Positions 16,676 through 26,112 of a DNA stretch of 64,000 nucleotides are shown here, one piece after another. The stretch covers positions 1 through 64,000 of the forward strand of contig JAEWQJ010000004.1 in assembly GCA_023399215.1 (NCBI GenBank). The letters run 5' to 3'. The position numbers and the translations under genes are program-made. Under the pieces are notes generated by a model that was given only the letters and a program-made list of their open reading frames with translations, made no database searches and had not been told where the DNA came from. Origin of the DNA: Methanobacteriota archaeon. Lineage in GTDB: Archaea > Halobacteriota > Methanosarcinia > Methanosarcinales > Methanosarcinaceae. The first letter of the stretch is position 1. Each line of letters begins with the position of its first letter.

Positions 16676-17599
16676 TTAAACTTCTCCAAGCTCCCAGCCA
16701 AGATGTTCTTTTATAACGGTATAAGCCATTGCAGGCGGGATGATTCCGATATCGGTTACGATCATATCTATGTATTCGACAGGTGTGAAGTCAAAAGCAG
16801 GATTTCTGACCTTCACGTGAGAGAGCTCTGAAATAACCGCAGGGTCCACGACTTCCTCTGCAGCCCTTTCTTCGATTTCTATGGGGTTTCCGACAATCGT
16901 ACTCGGGCTAAACTTGAAGGTTTCGGCAGCGACCATAAAACTCTTTCTGGCCTCATGGGCGGCAAGTGCAAGCTGTGAGGTTCCAATCTTGTTTACCAGG
17001 GCACCGTTAGCTGCAATAGCATCAGCCCCGACAACAACCTTATCCACCTCTTTCATGTAGTAGCGCACCGCAGAATCTACGATAAGGGTTGTGGGAATCC
17101 CAAAATCGTTAAGGTGGCGAATTGTCAATAAGCCCTGGCGCCTGGGACGGCTTTCGGTGGCAATTACCGAGATGTCCTTTCCGTCTTCAAAGGCTGTGGT
17201 GATAATAGAAAGAGCAGCATGTGAATTGCAGTGGGTCATTATGACATCCCCGTCCCGAATTCTCCTTGCTCCTATCTTTCCGATTTTTTCAAGGGCTTTG
17301 TCAGCTCTCTCAATAAAGAGGTTTGCATTTTTAATAATTTCCTGCCTTGCTTCCTCCACATTTGCTGAAGAATACTTTGATGAGAGTTTTACAGCATTCG
17401 GGAGGGAAACGGCTGTTGGGCGGGTACTGATAAGAAGGTTCGAGACTTCCTTTATTCTGGCACTGAATTCTTCCATTGAAGCTACATCCAGCCCTGCAGC
17501 ATAATCCCTTATAGCTTCAGCAGCGGCTTTTGCAATTCTACCTGCACCCCGGATCTCCATTGTCCGGATTTTTTCTGCGGTTTCCTGAACTTTTTGCAT
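16676..17599 (-). CDS. Ribose-1,5-bisphosphate isomerase
   Basis: This 307-residue protein of the eIF2B-alpha/MtnA fold converts ribose 1,5-bisphosphate to ribulose 1,5-bisphosphate. It belongs to the archaeal AMP salvage route that feeds form III RuBisCO. The expected catalytic residues are present: Cys124 in MTHCNSHAAL and Asp193 in VVVGADAI. Length fits the archaeal enzymes, and the ending is PPAMAYTVIKEHLGWELGEV. An eIF2B-like annotation would be a misnomer. No partner genes of the pathway are in this window. Confidence 0.85.
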   Translation of the reverse strand: MQKVQETAEKIRTMEIRGAGRIAKAAAEAIRDYAAGLDVASMEEFSARIKEVSNLLISTRPTAVSLPNAVKLSSKYSSANVEEARQEIIKNANLFIERADKALEKIGKIGARRIRDGDVIMTHCNSHAALSIITTAFEDGKDISVIATESRPRRQGLLTIRHLNDFGIPTTLIVDSAVRYYMKEVDKVVVGADAIAANGALVNKIGTSQLALAAHEARKSFMVAAETFKFSPSTIVGNPIEIEERAAEEVVDPAVISELSHVKVRNPAFDFTPVEYIDMIVTDIGIIPPAMAYTVIKEHLGWELGEV

Positions 17600-17677
17600 G
17601 GTATAAGGGATGGCGAGGGTTTAATTTATAACTATCTTCCGGCTGTTCCGGGAACTGATCGGGAAGGAATTCAGATT

Positions 17678-18469
17678 TCAGTGAATTTCAGTGAGTTTAT
17701 CCGAGATTTTCCTGTAGTAAGCAAAAAGGTCTTCTCCCCACTGTATAGCCTGAGGTTCAAAGCACAGGACGTCTTCTTTATGGTCGTAAGTGCCGTCCGA
17801 AAACGGTAGGGTAAGGGAGAGGAACCTTTCGGTAACTGCATAAGCAAGTTCTATTTTTTTGCTGCAAACGTAGAAATTTGCATTTTCGAATTTAATAAAT
17901 TCACATAATTCGTTTCCATATTCTTCTTTTATTCTCTCATAAATCGGGCTAGTTACAAGAAGAGAAACATTCGCCCCATTTTTTGCAAAAGTCAGAAAAA
18001 GGGATGGATAAAGTGGGTGAAAAACCGATGCAATACCATTTATTTTTTTTGATTTCATAAGGTTTTCCACAAATTCCCTGTGAGGCTCAAAGAGGCATGT
18101 CCTGTCAGGAGGTTCGGAAAACGTGCAGTTAGCCAGCTCTCCTATTCTTTCCCGCAAAGGGTCGGGTATGGACTCAACTGCATGGTTTGACCAATATTCA
18201 TATTTGCTTCCGAAGACATTTAAGACATCTATCATTGGTTTCATTCTACCAACTATTGCTATCCCAAGAGGAGCCAGGCTGTAGATATCACCTGTCTTTG
18301 AAATCAAGGAGTTTTCCCTCAGCTTTTTTAATTGAGGGAGAATTGCCACCAGACCTACATTCAGGTTTTCTTTGATCTCTGAAATTGTTTTGGGCCCATC
18401 CTTCAAAAATAAAAGAAGATCTTTCCTTTTTTCGGAAAGGAAAATCAATTCTAGAAGCGGGCTGTTCAT
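17678..18469 (-). CDS. Winged-helix transcriptional regulator with methanogen output domain 1 (DUF1724)
   Basis: The 263-residue protein has an N-terminal winged helix (residues about 10-85, including KTISEIKENLNVGLVAILPQ). A C-terminal domain matching the regulator family restricted to methanogens follows, with REFVENLMKSKKINGIASVF and a late FLSLTLPFSDGTYDH. These proteins control methanogenesis and related genes in Methanosarcina. I took the ATG at 18469 (MNSPLLELIF) because the 28-residue extension upstream lacks a ribosome site and is AT-rich. Confidence 0.85.
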   Translation of the reverse strand: MNSPLLELIFLSEKRKDLLLFLKDGPKTISEIKENLNVGLVAILPQLKKLRENSLISKTGDIYSLAPLGIAIVGRMKPMIDVLNVFGSKYEYWSNHAVESIPDPLRERIGELANCTFSEPPDRTCLFEPHREFVENLMKSKKINGIASVFHPLYPSLFLTFAKNGANVSLLVTSPIYERIKEEYGNELCEFIKFENANFYVCSKKIELAYAVTERFLSLTLPFSDGTYDHKEDVLCFEPQAIQWGEDLFAYYRKISDKLTEIH

Positions 18470-18673
18470 GATTTTATTATATATACAGATATTTAATAAA
18501 TATCTTCCTCGTTTTTTAACTGTACTTCTCCTGAACGCCCCAGTTGTTAACAAGAACCTGATACTTAAAATAAATGTTATCCATTCCTGGATTATTAGTT
18601 TTTAAGCAAAATTAAAATTATAAAATAGAATACGCACAATCGTTCTTAAAATTTTTAATTTTTAATATTATTC

Positions 18674-18815
18674 GATGAACTTGTTCCAAAACCAGTTTTA
18701 TTCTCAAATAGATAAAAGTTTCAGAACTATTTCCCGTGATCTAAACCCATTGGCCATTTCTGATTCGAAATTTGAATAAGCAGTTTTGAGTTATAGGATA
18801 GATTCGTCATATACT
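18674..18815. repeat. Interspersed repeat copy C
   Basis: GATGAACTTGTTCCAAAACC, TTTTATTCTCAAA and GTTTCAGAACTATTT match copy D at 24041-24195 closely, and the right half matches copy B. It ends where the tandem array before the kinase gene begins. Confidence 0.55.
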
Positions 18816-18996
18816 TTGAGGTATGACATATTGAGATAATATGAGGTATGACATATTGAGATAATATAAGGTATGACATAGAGTATTGAGGTATGACATA
18901 TTGAGATAATATAAGGTATGGCATAGAGTAGAGGTATGATATAAATATAAGATACTGGAGTACGATATAAGATACTGGGGTATGATATGAGGTATC
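18816..18996. repeat. Composite tandem array abutting the kinase start codon
   Basis: About seven copies of a 20-26 bp unit built on TRAGGTATGACATAKTGAGA lead up to and include the start region of the next gene, whose ATGAGGTAT is itself a repeat copy. Long minus-strand frames here are an effect of the repeat and not genes. Confidence 0.8.
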
Positions 18997-20156
18997 TGGT
19001 ATTTTTGAGAGGAATACCTGGCTCCGGCAAATCAACTTTTGTCAGAGAAAATAACCTTGAGCCTTACACCATCTCTTCAGACAATGTCCGTCTACTCCTT
19101 AAACCGCCTGTACTCTCTGTTACCGGAAGACCTGTAATCTCTCAAAAAATCAATCGTCGGGTCTGGGGACTTATTTACTCTATCATTAAATGCCGTATGG
19201 AAGATGGAGATTTCATAGTTCTAGACGCGACAAATGCCGGAAACGCAGATATTGCGAAGTACAGGAAGCTTGTCAGAACTTACAGGTATTCGGCTATCTG
19301 TGTTGATTTTTCCGAGATTCCTCTTGAAATTGCAAAGGAGAGAAACAGGAAAAGACCTGAATATGAAATTGTACCTGAAGCTGTAATTGATGAACTGTAT
19401 TCTGTGATAAATAGACAAACAGTGCCATCATTCGTTACGGTAATAAAACCATATGAATTTTAGGAAAAAGTTTGGTACAAGCCGACTGACTTTTCCAACT
19501 ACAGAAAAATCCATCACATTGGGGATATAGTTGGGAATTACACGGCTCTTATGCAATATCTTGCATGCGGGCTTAACGACAGTGACCTGTATATCTTCCT
19601 GGGAGATTACACAGGCCGTGGAGCTGAAAATACTGAAAATGCTGAGATTATTAAGTTTCTGATCTCCATTATGTGCAGGGATAATGTAATCCTGCTTGAA
19701 GGAGATAACGAAAAAGGTTTTTGCCAGCTGGCAGAAGACGAAGAACAAACTCAGGTCTCCGAGTTTGCGGATACCTGGTACGATTTGCAAGAAATAGAAC
19801 AGTCAGGAGTTACAAAAAATAATATCCTTGATTTGCATAAGAAATTAAAGCCATGCGTTTATTATAAATTTCATAATAAATGCGTGCTCGTAACTCACGG
19901 AGGCCTTAGCAGCCTTCCTGAAAATCTGGTTTTTGTCGGAGCCGATCAGATGATTAATGGTGTGGGTGAGCCCGAAGATGCATATCTGGTCGCTACAAGT
20001 TTCAATAAAAATACGAATGAGAATACTTATCAGGTTCATGGCCATAGAAATCCTGAAAATTTTCCCATCGAAAACGGAAGAACTTTCAACTTGTGTCCTG
20101 AGAAAGAAGATTTTCTGAGAATTGTTACACTTGAAAGAGACAGGTTTCACAGCTAG
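18987..20156 (+). pseudogene. Polynucleotide kinase-phosphatase-like protein with in-frame UAG (possible pyrrolysine readthrough)
   Basis: Two parts lie in one frame, separated only by a TAG at 19461-19463. The first (158 aa) is an AAA kinase with Walker A GIPGSGKST and IVLDATNAG, like the 5'-polynucleotide kinase of T4 PNK. The second (from EKVWYKPTDFSNYRKIHHIG) is a metallophosphoesterase of the PNK-phosphatase type ending near FNLCPEKEDFLRIV. The total of 389 codons fits a fused family member. The metal-site motifs are damaged: GDIVGNY for GDxHG, GDYTGRG for GDxxDRG, GDNE for GNHE; THGG and GHRN remain. So it is either a decaying gene or a UAG-decoded protein with an altered phosphatase. 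The final stop is also TAG. Confidence 0.7.
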
Positions 20157-20204
20157 CAGGTCAAGATCCAAAAACCTACTTTTTGAACAGAGAAAATATT
20201 CAAA

Positions 20205-20300
20205 GATTTAAAAATCCAATTAAAAAATTCAATTAAAAATCCAATTCGAAAATCCAATTCGAAAATCCAATTAAAAATCCAATTAAAAAATCCAATTAAA
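20205..20300. repeat. Short tandem repeat after the kinase-phosphatase gene
   Basis: About seven degenerate copies of a 12-14 bp unit (AAAATCCAATTAA / AAAATCCAATTCG) fill this AT-rich spacer. Confidence 0.8.
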
Positions 20301-20397
20301 AATTTTCAACAATAAAGGTAGTTATAGCGATAAAAAGGAAAATAATCCTGTAAAATCCCTCTGTGGAAGATACAGATTAAATTTTAAGCCCGAGAAC

Positions 20398-20416
20398 TTT
20401 ATAGAGCCTCTATAAA
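20398..20416. repeat. Palindrome TTTATAGAG-C-CTCTATAAA
   Basis: A perfect 9-bp inverted repeat with a one-base centre. It lies downstream of the DUF1699 gene (minus) and could be an operator or a weak terminator; no T-tract is adjacent. Confidence 0.5.
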
Positions 20417-20541
20417 TAAAAAACTTAAGCTGGAGATCAAAAATAACGTGAATCCCTGAAAAGTCTGAGACCTTTCTGACTATCTTTGAATATACTTATA
20501 TCTCCAGTGAAGAATTTTAAAATATTTTGCTCTGTATGAAC

Positions 20542-20949
20542 TCAGGCAGGAGCTTCCTTGTTTATGATATAAGCAACCATTTCAGGATTTATTTTGCTTT
20601 CCCTTGAAACTTTTGCTTCAATATCTTCATTGGATTTACCTTCGATTCTCATTTCTTTTATTCTTTCGATAACCGAGGCCGGAAAAGTGTAATATTCGTT
20701 AATATCCTTCCTGTGGCCCCAGACATCACCTTCGATAATCTGGATTTTTTGCAGTTCAAGGAACATCTCTATGGACTTTGAGATTGTGCCCATGTAGGAT
20801 TTCGGTAACTGAACTACTTCAATCTTAGGGCAGGTTTCAACCAGTCCAAATACATCCTTGTTCGAAGGCCTGAATGCCAGGTGAACAATGCGTTCATTAG
20901 GATTCAATGTAAAGATTTCTTCTCTTGAGCTAACGACTCTTATTTTCAT
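20542..20949 (-). CDS. DUF1699 family protein
   Basis: This 135-residue protein matches the Methanosarcina DUF1699 family: it begins KIRVVSSREEIFTLNPNERI, with a central WGHRKDINEYYTFP and a C-terminal helical part ending INKEAPA. The N-terminal half reads as a small alpha/beta domain and the rest as helices with a HTH-like spacing. It is monocistronic. No function is established. Confidence 0.8.
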   Translation of the reverse strand: MKIRVVSSREEIFTLNPNERIVHLAFRPSNKDVFGLVETCPKIEVVQLPKSYMGTISKSIEMFLELQKIQIIEGDVWGHRKDINEYYTFPASVIERIKEMRIEGKSNEDIEAKVSRESKINPEMVAYIINKEAPA

Positions 20950-21582
20950 GTTTTTCCCCCACTATGAAATTTTTATGTTTTTATTGATAGAAGTTACTTT
21001 CACTGACTATAAATGTTTATCTAATAGTCTAGATATTTTTTACATAGTATTTCTGTATCTCCTGCTTCCGTAATTTCCCGCAATTAAACGAATAAATGAA
21101 CCAGCTGAAAGAATTGTTGTGATGTGAAGGCCGGAATTAGCCAGCTGAGATAATTGTTAGATTAAAACTGATGTTAGTTCGCGGAAAGCTAATGAAATAA
21201 TATGTACTTCAGAATATTTAAGAAAATATTAGTAGATATACATAAATACATAGGAAAAATTATATATTATTTAAATCTTACAGACTGGAGTTATTATATA
21301 TGGTGAGCCACTCAAAATGCTCATCTTTGTAAATAAAGCACGTAGCTCAATAGTCAAGTTAGTTTGAAAATAGAAGCTAATCAAGTTAGTTTGAAAATAG
21401 AAGCTAATCAAGTTAGTTTAAAAATAGAAGCTAATTAAGATAGTTTAAAAATAGAATTGTTTGGGTATTAATTACTTAGCAATAAATTAAATTCTGGATA
21501 ACTAGTTATTTGATAATCAACTGAACAAGCAAATAGACTAAGAAGCGTTATCAATACTAGAGAACTTTGTCGGGGTTTTGTC
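20950..21582. other. Long AT-rich spacer with a 27-bp tandem repeat
   Basis: There is no gene. A partial direct repeat (CCAGCTGA...AATTGTT) lies near 21098-21165. A TATA-like TTATATATTATTTAAAT lies at 21258-21275. Four copies of a 27-bp unit (CAAGTTAGTTTGAAAATAG core) run from about 21354 to 21461. Confidence 0.7.
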
Positions 21583-22512
21583 TTGCGGGAAACAAAAAAA
21601 ATTATGTTGGTGATATTAGCAGTATTGCTTTCACTTCAAGCTATTACTTGCAGTGCTTCTGCTAAAACTATTTATGTAGAGCCTGGAAACTCGATTCAAA
21701 AAGCAGTAGATAGTTCTAGTTCTGGAGATACAATAATTGTAAAACCGGGAACATACAGTGGAGATATTGATATCTCAACTGCGAATATAACCGTAATGTC
21801 AAGCAGTCCATATAAAGCAATAATTGAAACTAAAAACGACGCGTTCAATATTTATGAAAGCAACGTTACAATAAAAGACTTTGACATAAGAGGCCCAGGG
21901 AGGTCTTCAGGTACTTGTTTTTCGTTTAACCGCAACGAAGGCACTAATGGTGCTTTTTACTGCACGGTTCAAAATAATAAGATCTATAACTTTAGTATGG
22001 CTGCAGATGTCGGTTTTTATATGTACAGCGGAAGCGAGTCTATTATAAATAATGAGATTTGCAATTGCGAAACAGGAGTATATGCCTTTGACCTTATGTT
22101 TAAAACCCTGACAGTTAGTGGAAATCAAATTACAAGCTGTGATAATGGACTACATCTTGTTGATGCCCCGTGTGTCATTACTAATAATGTTTTTAACAAT
22201 ACAGTGAATTTAAATGCCGATGAAGGAACCGTAAACATTTTAAACACTACGAAAATAACTGGAGAAAACATAGTAGGTGGTCAGTATATGGGTGGTAACT
22301 ACTGGGCAACCCCGTCAGGTGATGGCTTCTCACAAACCCACTCCGATAACAACGGAGATGGCTTTGCAGACGAACCCTATAAATTGGAAGGTTCTGATTA
22401 TGTTGATTATCTACCTCTTGTACCTTCGAAAGTTTCGATTGTCAACTTTTCAAACACTTCATCGAACCTTTCCTCACACATTTCATCGAGCCTTTCTGCT
22501 CAGAAAGAATAA
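21583..22512 (+). CDS. Secreted right-handed beta-helix protein (NosD/PbH1-like)
   Basis: The 309-residue protein has an N-terminal signal peptide (MLVILAVLLSLQAITCSASA). It then starts KTIYVEPGNSIQKAVDSSSS, the usual opening of NosD-type parallel beta-helix proteins of methanosarcinal cell surfaces. Repeated turns follow, such as NNKIYNFS, NNEICNCETGVYAFD, GNQITSCDNGLHLVD and NNVFNNT. The tail is Ser-rich with no anchor or sorting motif, so the protein may be released. The start is TTG at 21583; an ATG at residue 8 (21604) is an alternative. No substrate is evident. Confidence 0.82.
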   Translation: MRETKKIMLVILAVLLSLQAITCSASAKTIYVEPGNSIQKAVDSSSSGDTIIVKPGTYSGDIDISTANITVMSSSPYKAIIETKNDAFNIYESNVTIKDFDIRGPGRSSGTCFSFNRNEGTNGAFYCTVQNNKIYNFSMAADVGFYMYSGSESIINNEICNCETGVYAFDLMFKTLTVSGNQITSCDNGLHLVDAPCVITNNVFNNTVNLNADEGTVNILNTTKITGENIVGGQYMGGNYWATPSGDGFSQTHSDNNGDGFADEPYKLEGSDYVDYLPLVPSKVSIVNFSNTSSNLSSHISSSLSAQKE

Positions 22513-22744
22513 CTCTGAAAATAAAGGTTACTAACAAAAATATGAAAAATATCATAATGAGCGTGCCAAATTGAAAGCAAATTAAAACATTAAATTTAAG
22601 GTAAGAGGATCACACATTAAAAACAGATACCGAAGATCCTTCTTACCATTAAGGATTTCCTATCGACACTTTTAGTGCTGTGATCTAAAAATATGTTCAT
22701 AAAACCTTAGTCTTTGATTTGTCTATTGATTAATGAATTTCCCG

Positions 22745-23087
22745 GTGAACTGCTTCTCCCTTAACTCCGCCTTCCGGCTTAGTTTCGAGAGAGAAGATAA
22801 GCTTCCGGTTCATTCTTTAACTTTTCTACTTACTCTTTTTTGCAGGACTTTCAATCGGATAAGAGAGTTTTTCAGGTATTTAGGGTTCTCAATTTTTGTC
22901 CCGTAGAAAGAACTGCAAAATCCTTAATTTCTACATTTATACCTATTGTAGTAGATTCTGAAAAATACTGTTTCGTAGGCTGTTCTTTTTCATCTTCCAC
23001 AAGAATATTGATATAGTATTTTCCAGTGTAGATTTTTGAAATGGTTGCTGTTTTCAGAATACCTTCAACCCGCCTATGAAGATAGAG
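22745..23087 (-). pseudogene. IS200/IS605-family TnpB (OrfB) relic
   Basis: On the minus strand from 23087 the frame gives LHRRVEGILKTATISKIYTG, then KYYINILVE, then IGINVEIKDFAVLSTGQKL, the region around RuvC-I of TnpB (normally GIDLGLKDFAVLSDG). It stops at 22872. The similarity continues in another frame as NPKYLKNSLIRLKVLQKRVS and RKVKE. The catalytic Asp is Asn here. No element ends or TnpA are visible, so it is an old fragment. Confidence 0.75.
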
Positions 23088-23112
23088 TTAAATTTCTTTG
23101 ACTTTTTGTCCC

Positions 23113-23628
23113 TTATCCTTGTATTTCGCCCCACATCTCGCGATCCTTTTCATGTTCATACACTATCTCTATCCACTTTTCACGAAGCATACTGATCCAG
23201 TTGGGATGTTCAACACCTTCATATTCGAATCCTAAAAACTTGTCTTTGCCAAAATGGCTAAACGAAAGTGAAGCAACCTGTTCGAGTGATAGGTCATCAA
23301 GAGGCATTAACCCAAAAATTCCATATGTTGGACATGTAGCTGGCACAACACCAATTACAGTTTCCTCATTTCCGATGTGGGTCTCCACACCGTAGATATC
23401 ACTACCTGAGCCATCCTGATAAACTGGACTTGATTTAACAAACGTCTTCGTGATTTCCCTGTTGTCTAACCCCTTTTCTGTTACTGTATACTGGACAACT
23501 GCATATCCAACTAAAACGCTCTTCGTAATGTACTCAGAAATTCCATCTATGCCCTCAAAGCCAATCTTCATCGGAATAGCATTAACAGCTTCCCTGATTT
23601 CATTATACAATTGCTCATTCTCTACCAT
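23113..23628 (-). CDS. Conserved hypothetical protein
   Basis: This soluble 171-residue acidic protein starts at ATG 23628 with GGGGAG upstream; an in-frame GTG three codons earlier overlaps the ribosome site. It has no signal peptide or membrane segment. Features include GIFGLMPLDDLSLEQVASL and a C-terminal amphipathic helix (WISMLREKWIEIVYEHEKD). I do not recognise the family. It is monocistronic beside a tnpB relic. Confidence 0.7.
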   Translation of the reverse strand: MVENEQLYNEIREAVNAIPMKIGFEGIDGISEYITKSVLVGYAVVQYTVTEKGLDNREITKTFVKSSPVYQDGSGSDIYGVETHIGNEETVIGVVPATCPTYGIFGLMPLDDLSLEQVASLSFSHFGKDKFLGFEYEGVEHPNWISMLREKWIEIVYEHEKDREMWGEIQG

Positions 23629-24212
23629 GCTAATCACTCCCCTGAATAAGCGTTAATATTGTCTCTAATTATTATATGGTCTTTTTTATTCATAACCGTG
23701 AGTACAACTCTCCATTGGATTAGTCATGTGGAGAGCAACAGGTCAGAAAATACTAGAGAACAGGCAGAAAATGCCAAAGAGCAAGACAGAAAATGCTAGA
23801 GAACAGACATAAAATGAGGTAGTTTTTCCCGTAAAAATACTGAATTTTTTAGGATATTCAAACTTTCAGGGCAGTATATCAAAAGTTCAGTAAATTACAA
23901 ATTACCTTCAGTATGTAGAATCGATGCAACTTTTTTAAAAAACGAGCACTATAAAGTTTACAAGGACTAAAAAATTTCCAGCTGCCGTTGAATCTACGAA
24001 ATTTCTAGCCCTTGTAACCTCGATAAAAGTAAACATAAATGATGAGCTCGTCCCAAAACCAATTTTATTCTCAAAGATTAATAAAGTTTCAGAATTATTT
24101 TCCAAATTATTATCCATAATCAGAAGCTCGATTAACGAATTAGAATATGGGATTCAGAGAAATAATTTTGAGTTTTGGTCAGCTTCATTCATATTTCATT
24201 TTATGAATCCAA
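23629..24212. other. Spacer with tandem repeat and interspersed repeat copy D
   Basis: About three copies of a 24-bp unit (AGAACAGGCAGAAAATGCYA) lie at 23747-23818. Interspersed repeat copy D occupies about 24041-24195. No gene is visible. Confidence 0.7.
24041..24195. repeat. Interspersed repeat copy D
   Basis: GATGAGCTCGTCCCAAAACC, TTTTATTCTCAAA and GTTTCAGAATTATTT match copy C at 18674. The right half retains the ATTTTGAGTTTTGG and CTTCATTCATA pattern. Confidence 0.55.
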
Positions 24213-24518
24213 TCAAACGATTTCTACTTTCTGAATCGTCATAAGCTCATTTCCAATAATCTCTCGCAGCTGAGGAATTAAGGATCTTAGTTTTTCTTCA
24301 TCGTCAATTACTTCCATAACGACTGGAATGTCATGGCTTAACTGTAAGACCTTTATGGTATGGATCTTTTTATCTGCTCCATAACCTTCAATTCCTCTGA
24401 GAAGAGTGGCACCATTAATACCTGAATCAAGTAAAAATTCGATCACTTTCTCATAAATGGATTTGTCATGAAAGGTTGCGTTTTGCCTTAGATATATGCG
24501 AAGAAGTGCGGAAGGCAT
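24213..24518 (-). CDS. DUF190 family protein (PII-like fold)
   Basis: This 101-residue protein opens PSALLRIYLRQNATFHDKSI and has LLRGIEGYGADKKIHT, the signature of DUF190. These are small PII/NrgX-like proteins often found beside the fluoride channel CrcB. Here no crcB is adjacent. ATG 24518 follows AGGTGATTTC, a good ribosome site; the longer frame to 24587 lacks one. Function unresolved; a ligand-sensing role is usually proposed. Confidence 0.88.
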   Translation of the reverse strand: MPSALLRIYLRQNATFHDKSIYEKVIEFLLDSGINGATLLRGIEGYGADKKIHTIKVLQLSHDIPVVMEVIDDEEKLRSLIPQLREIIGNELMTIQKVEIV

Positions 24519-24703
24519 GAAATCACCTGGTATGTTTAGATAATTAAGTGTAATTTTATAGGTTATACAGTCAGCATTGAAAATCAAAGTTGCGCTAGCG
24601 TACCCCGCTGAAAGTAACGGAGATCATCAATTCCCACCATACAAAGATTCCTTCAAAATATAGGAACAGTAACCGAAGAACTGTGGGGATTTGATTAGTT
24701 CAG

Positions 24704-24730
24704 AAAAAAGTGTAGCCTTATAAGGCTACA
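24704..24730 (-). terminator. Intrinsic-type terminator of the beta-helix lipoprotein gene
   Basis: The 20-bp perfect palindrome TGTAGCCTTATAAGGCTACA at 24711-24730 is followed, in minus-strand sense, by a run of six T (24704-24709). It lies 24 bp after the stop at 24754. Confidence 0.75.
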
Positions 24731-24753
24731 AGAATAGTTTTTTAATTCAGGCA

Positions 24754-26112
24754 TTACTGAGAACCTGTCACAGGAGTTAGTTGACCTCCATCAGTCAGGG
24801 TGTAAGTTTTGCCTTCAAGCCAGCTGTTTGTGCTGGAATTTGAGTCATAATATATGGTATTTCCATTGTCTTTGATATTATCCAGTGTGGAATCTTCATC
24901 TGTTAAACTTGTCAGGTATGAAGTTCCTGTTACATTCCAGGTACTGGTTGAATCCAGGGTCAGATTCATCGAGCTTGCCGTATTGTTTTCATTGATTGCT
25001 CCGGTTAAGGTAGTGTTGTTCTGCAATATGGCTGTGACTGAGCTGACATTATCACAGGTAATATTACCCATAAGAGTTTCATTTTCTGCCTTAAAGGTCA
25101 CAACGCCTCCGTTTGATCCTGTATTGCCCCATCTGTCGGCGCTGGCTGTCAGGAGAGTACCCGATGCTGCACTCAAATTAGCATCTTTTAGCTCTATTAT
25201 GGATTCTGTATTTGTAATATAAAACAGAGGACCTACTGATGCATTGAGTGAGCCGCCGTTCATCGTAAAACTGCTGGTACCTACTTCGGCATCACCTGAG
25301 AAACTCTGGTAGAGCATGGCTCCGCATTTTTTCTCGCCTGAAATGGTGACATTCGTCAAAGATATGGAATTCTTTCCTTCTATTACGGCAGCTTCCGATC
25401 CTGTAGCTGTAATTATGGAGCCAGAAACTGTAATATTGCCTGTAGAATAAATTCCTGGAGAACCGTCTCCGGCTGTGTTCATGATCCCGCCTGTAACAGT
25501 AATATTTCCATTTCCACGGTCTGTTGCAATAGCTGCACAGTGTTGTCCTGCTGTGGTGATATTCACATCCGTACAGGTTATGTTACCTGTCTGGGTTGCA
25601 TCCACACCACGGGAGCCGTCGGCAGAAGTATTGATCGTAACATTGGACAGAGTTACCGAAGAACCCGAACCCGTAGAAAAGACACCATTGGCTCCATTAG
25701 CGTTTGTAGTTACTGTACAATTGGTGAGCTCTATTGCACTTCCTGACTCTGCCAGTACACCAGCATTGAGGCCGTAGAAGTCGCTATTATCATTCGAAGA
25801 TGTGTCTCCTGTTTTTGTCACAGTTGAATTCGAGAGAATGAAAGTACCGCCATTAGTAACTTTAATTCCGTTTTCATCGGTATTAGAGGCAGTAAAAGCC
25901 TGACTTGAGCTGGTTTCAGTTCCTCCGCTCTGCGTGTACGCTTCACTTGCCGTAGAAGTAGTATTAGTCGTATTAGTCGTATCGGTGGTTGTATTCGTCG
26001 TAGCTTCGCTCGAAGTTTCCGATCCGGACACGCACCCACAAACTGCCAGGGCAACCAGACTGGCTACCAGTACAAGTGTGGCTATGCCTCGAAATTTAAA
26101 GTGTATATTCAT
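24754..26112 (-). CDS. Surface lipoprotein with parallel beta-helix (adhesin-like)
   Basis: This 452-residue protein has a lipoprotein signal ending LAVCGC and a Thr/Asn/Ser linker. A long repeat region of about 20-residue turns follows, for example GGTFILSNSTVTKTGD, GSAIELTNCTVTT and GSSVTLSNVTINTSADGSRG. These form a pectate-lyase-like right-handed helix seen in adhesin-like surface proteins. Many NxS/T sites suggest N-glycosylation. ATG 26112 follows AAAGGAGAT; the upstream ATG at 26130 overlaps that site. It is monocistronic with a strong terminator. A role at the cell surface is likely; the ligand is unknown. Confidence 0.82.
   Translation of the reverse strand: MNIHFKFRGIATLVLVASLVALAVCGCVSGSETSSEATTNTTTDTTNTTNTTSTASEAYTQSGGTETSSSQAFTASNTDENGIKVTNGGTFILSNSTVTKTGDTSSNDNSDFYGLNAGVLAESGSAIELTNCTVTTNANGANGVFSTGSGSSVTLSNVTINTSADGSRGVDATQTGNITCTDVNITTAGQHCAAIATDRGNGNITVTGGIMNTAGDGSPGIYSTGNITVSGSIITATGSEAAVIEGKNSISLTNVTISGEKKCGAMLYQSFSGDAEVGTSSFTMNGGSLNASVGPLFYITNTESIIELKDANLSAASGTLLTASADRWGNTGSNGGVVTFKAENETLMGNITCDNVSSVTAILQNNTTLTGAINENNTASSMNLTLDSTSTWNVTGTSYLTSLTDEDSTLDNIKDNGNTIYYDSNSSTNSWLEGKTYTLTDGGQLTPVTGSQ

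Noticed and set aside
18727..19035. Two Tyr/Ile/Ser-rich minus-strand frames of 79-102 codons
   Set aside because: They are translations of the tandem array and of the antisense of the kinase start.
24590..24660. Possible fluoride riboswitch before the DUF190 gene
   Set aside because: DUF190 often goes with crcB, but neither strand shows the ordered conserved blocks of the crcB motif, and no crcB is present.
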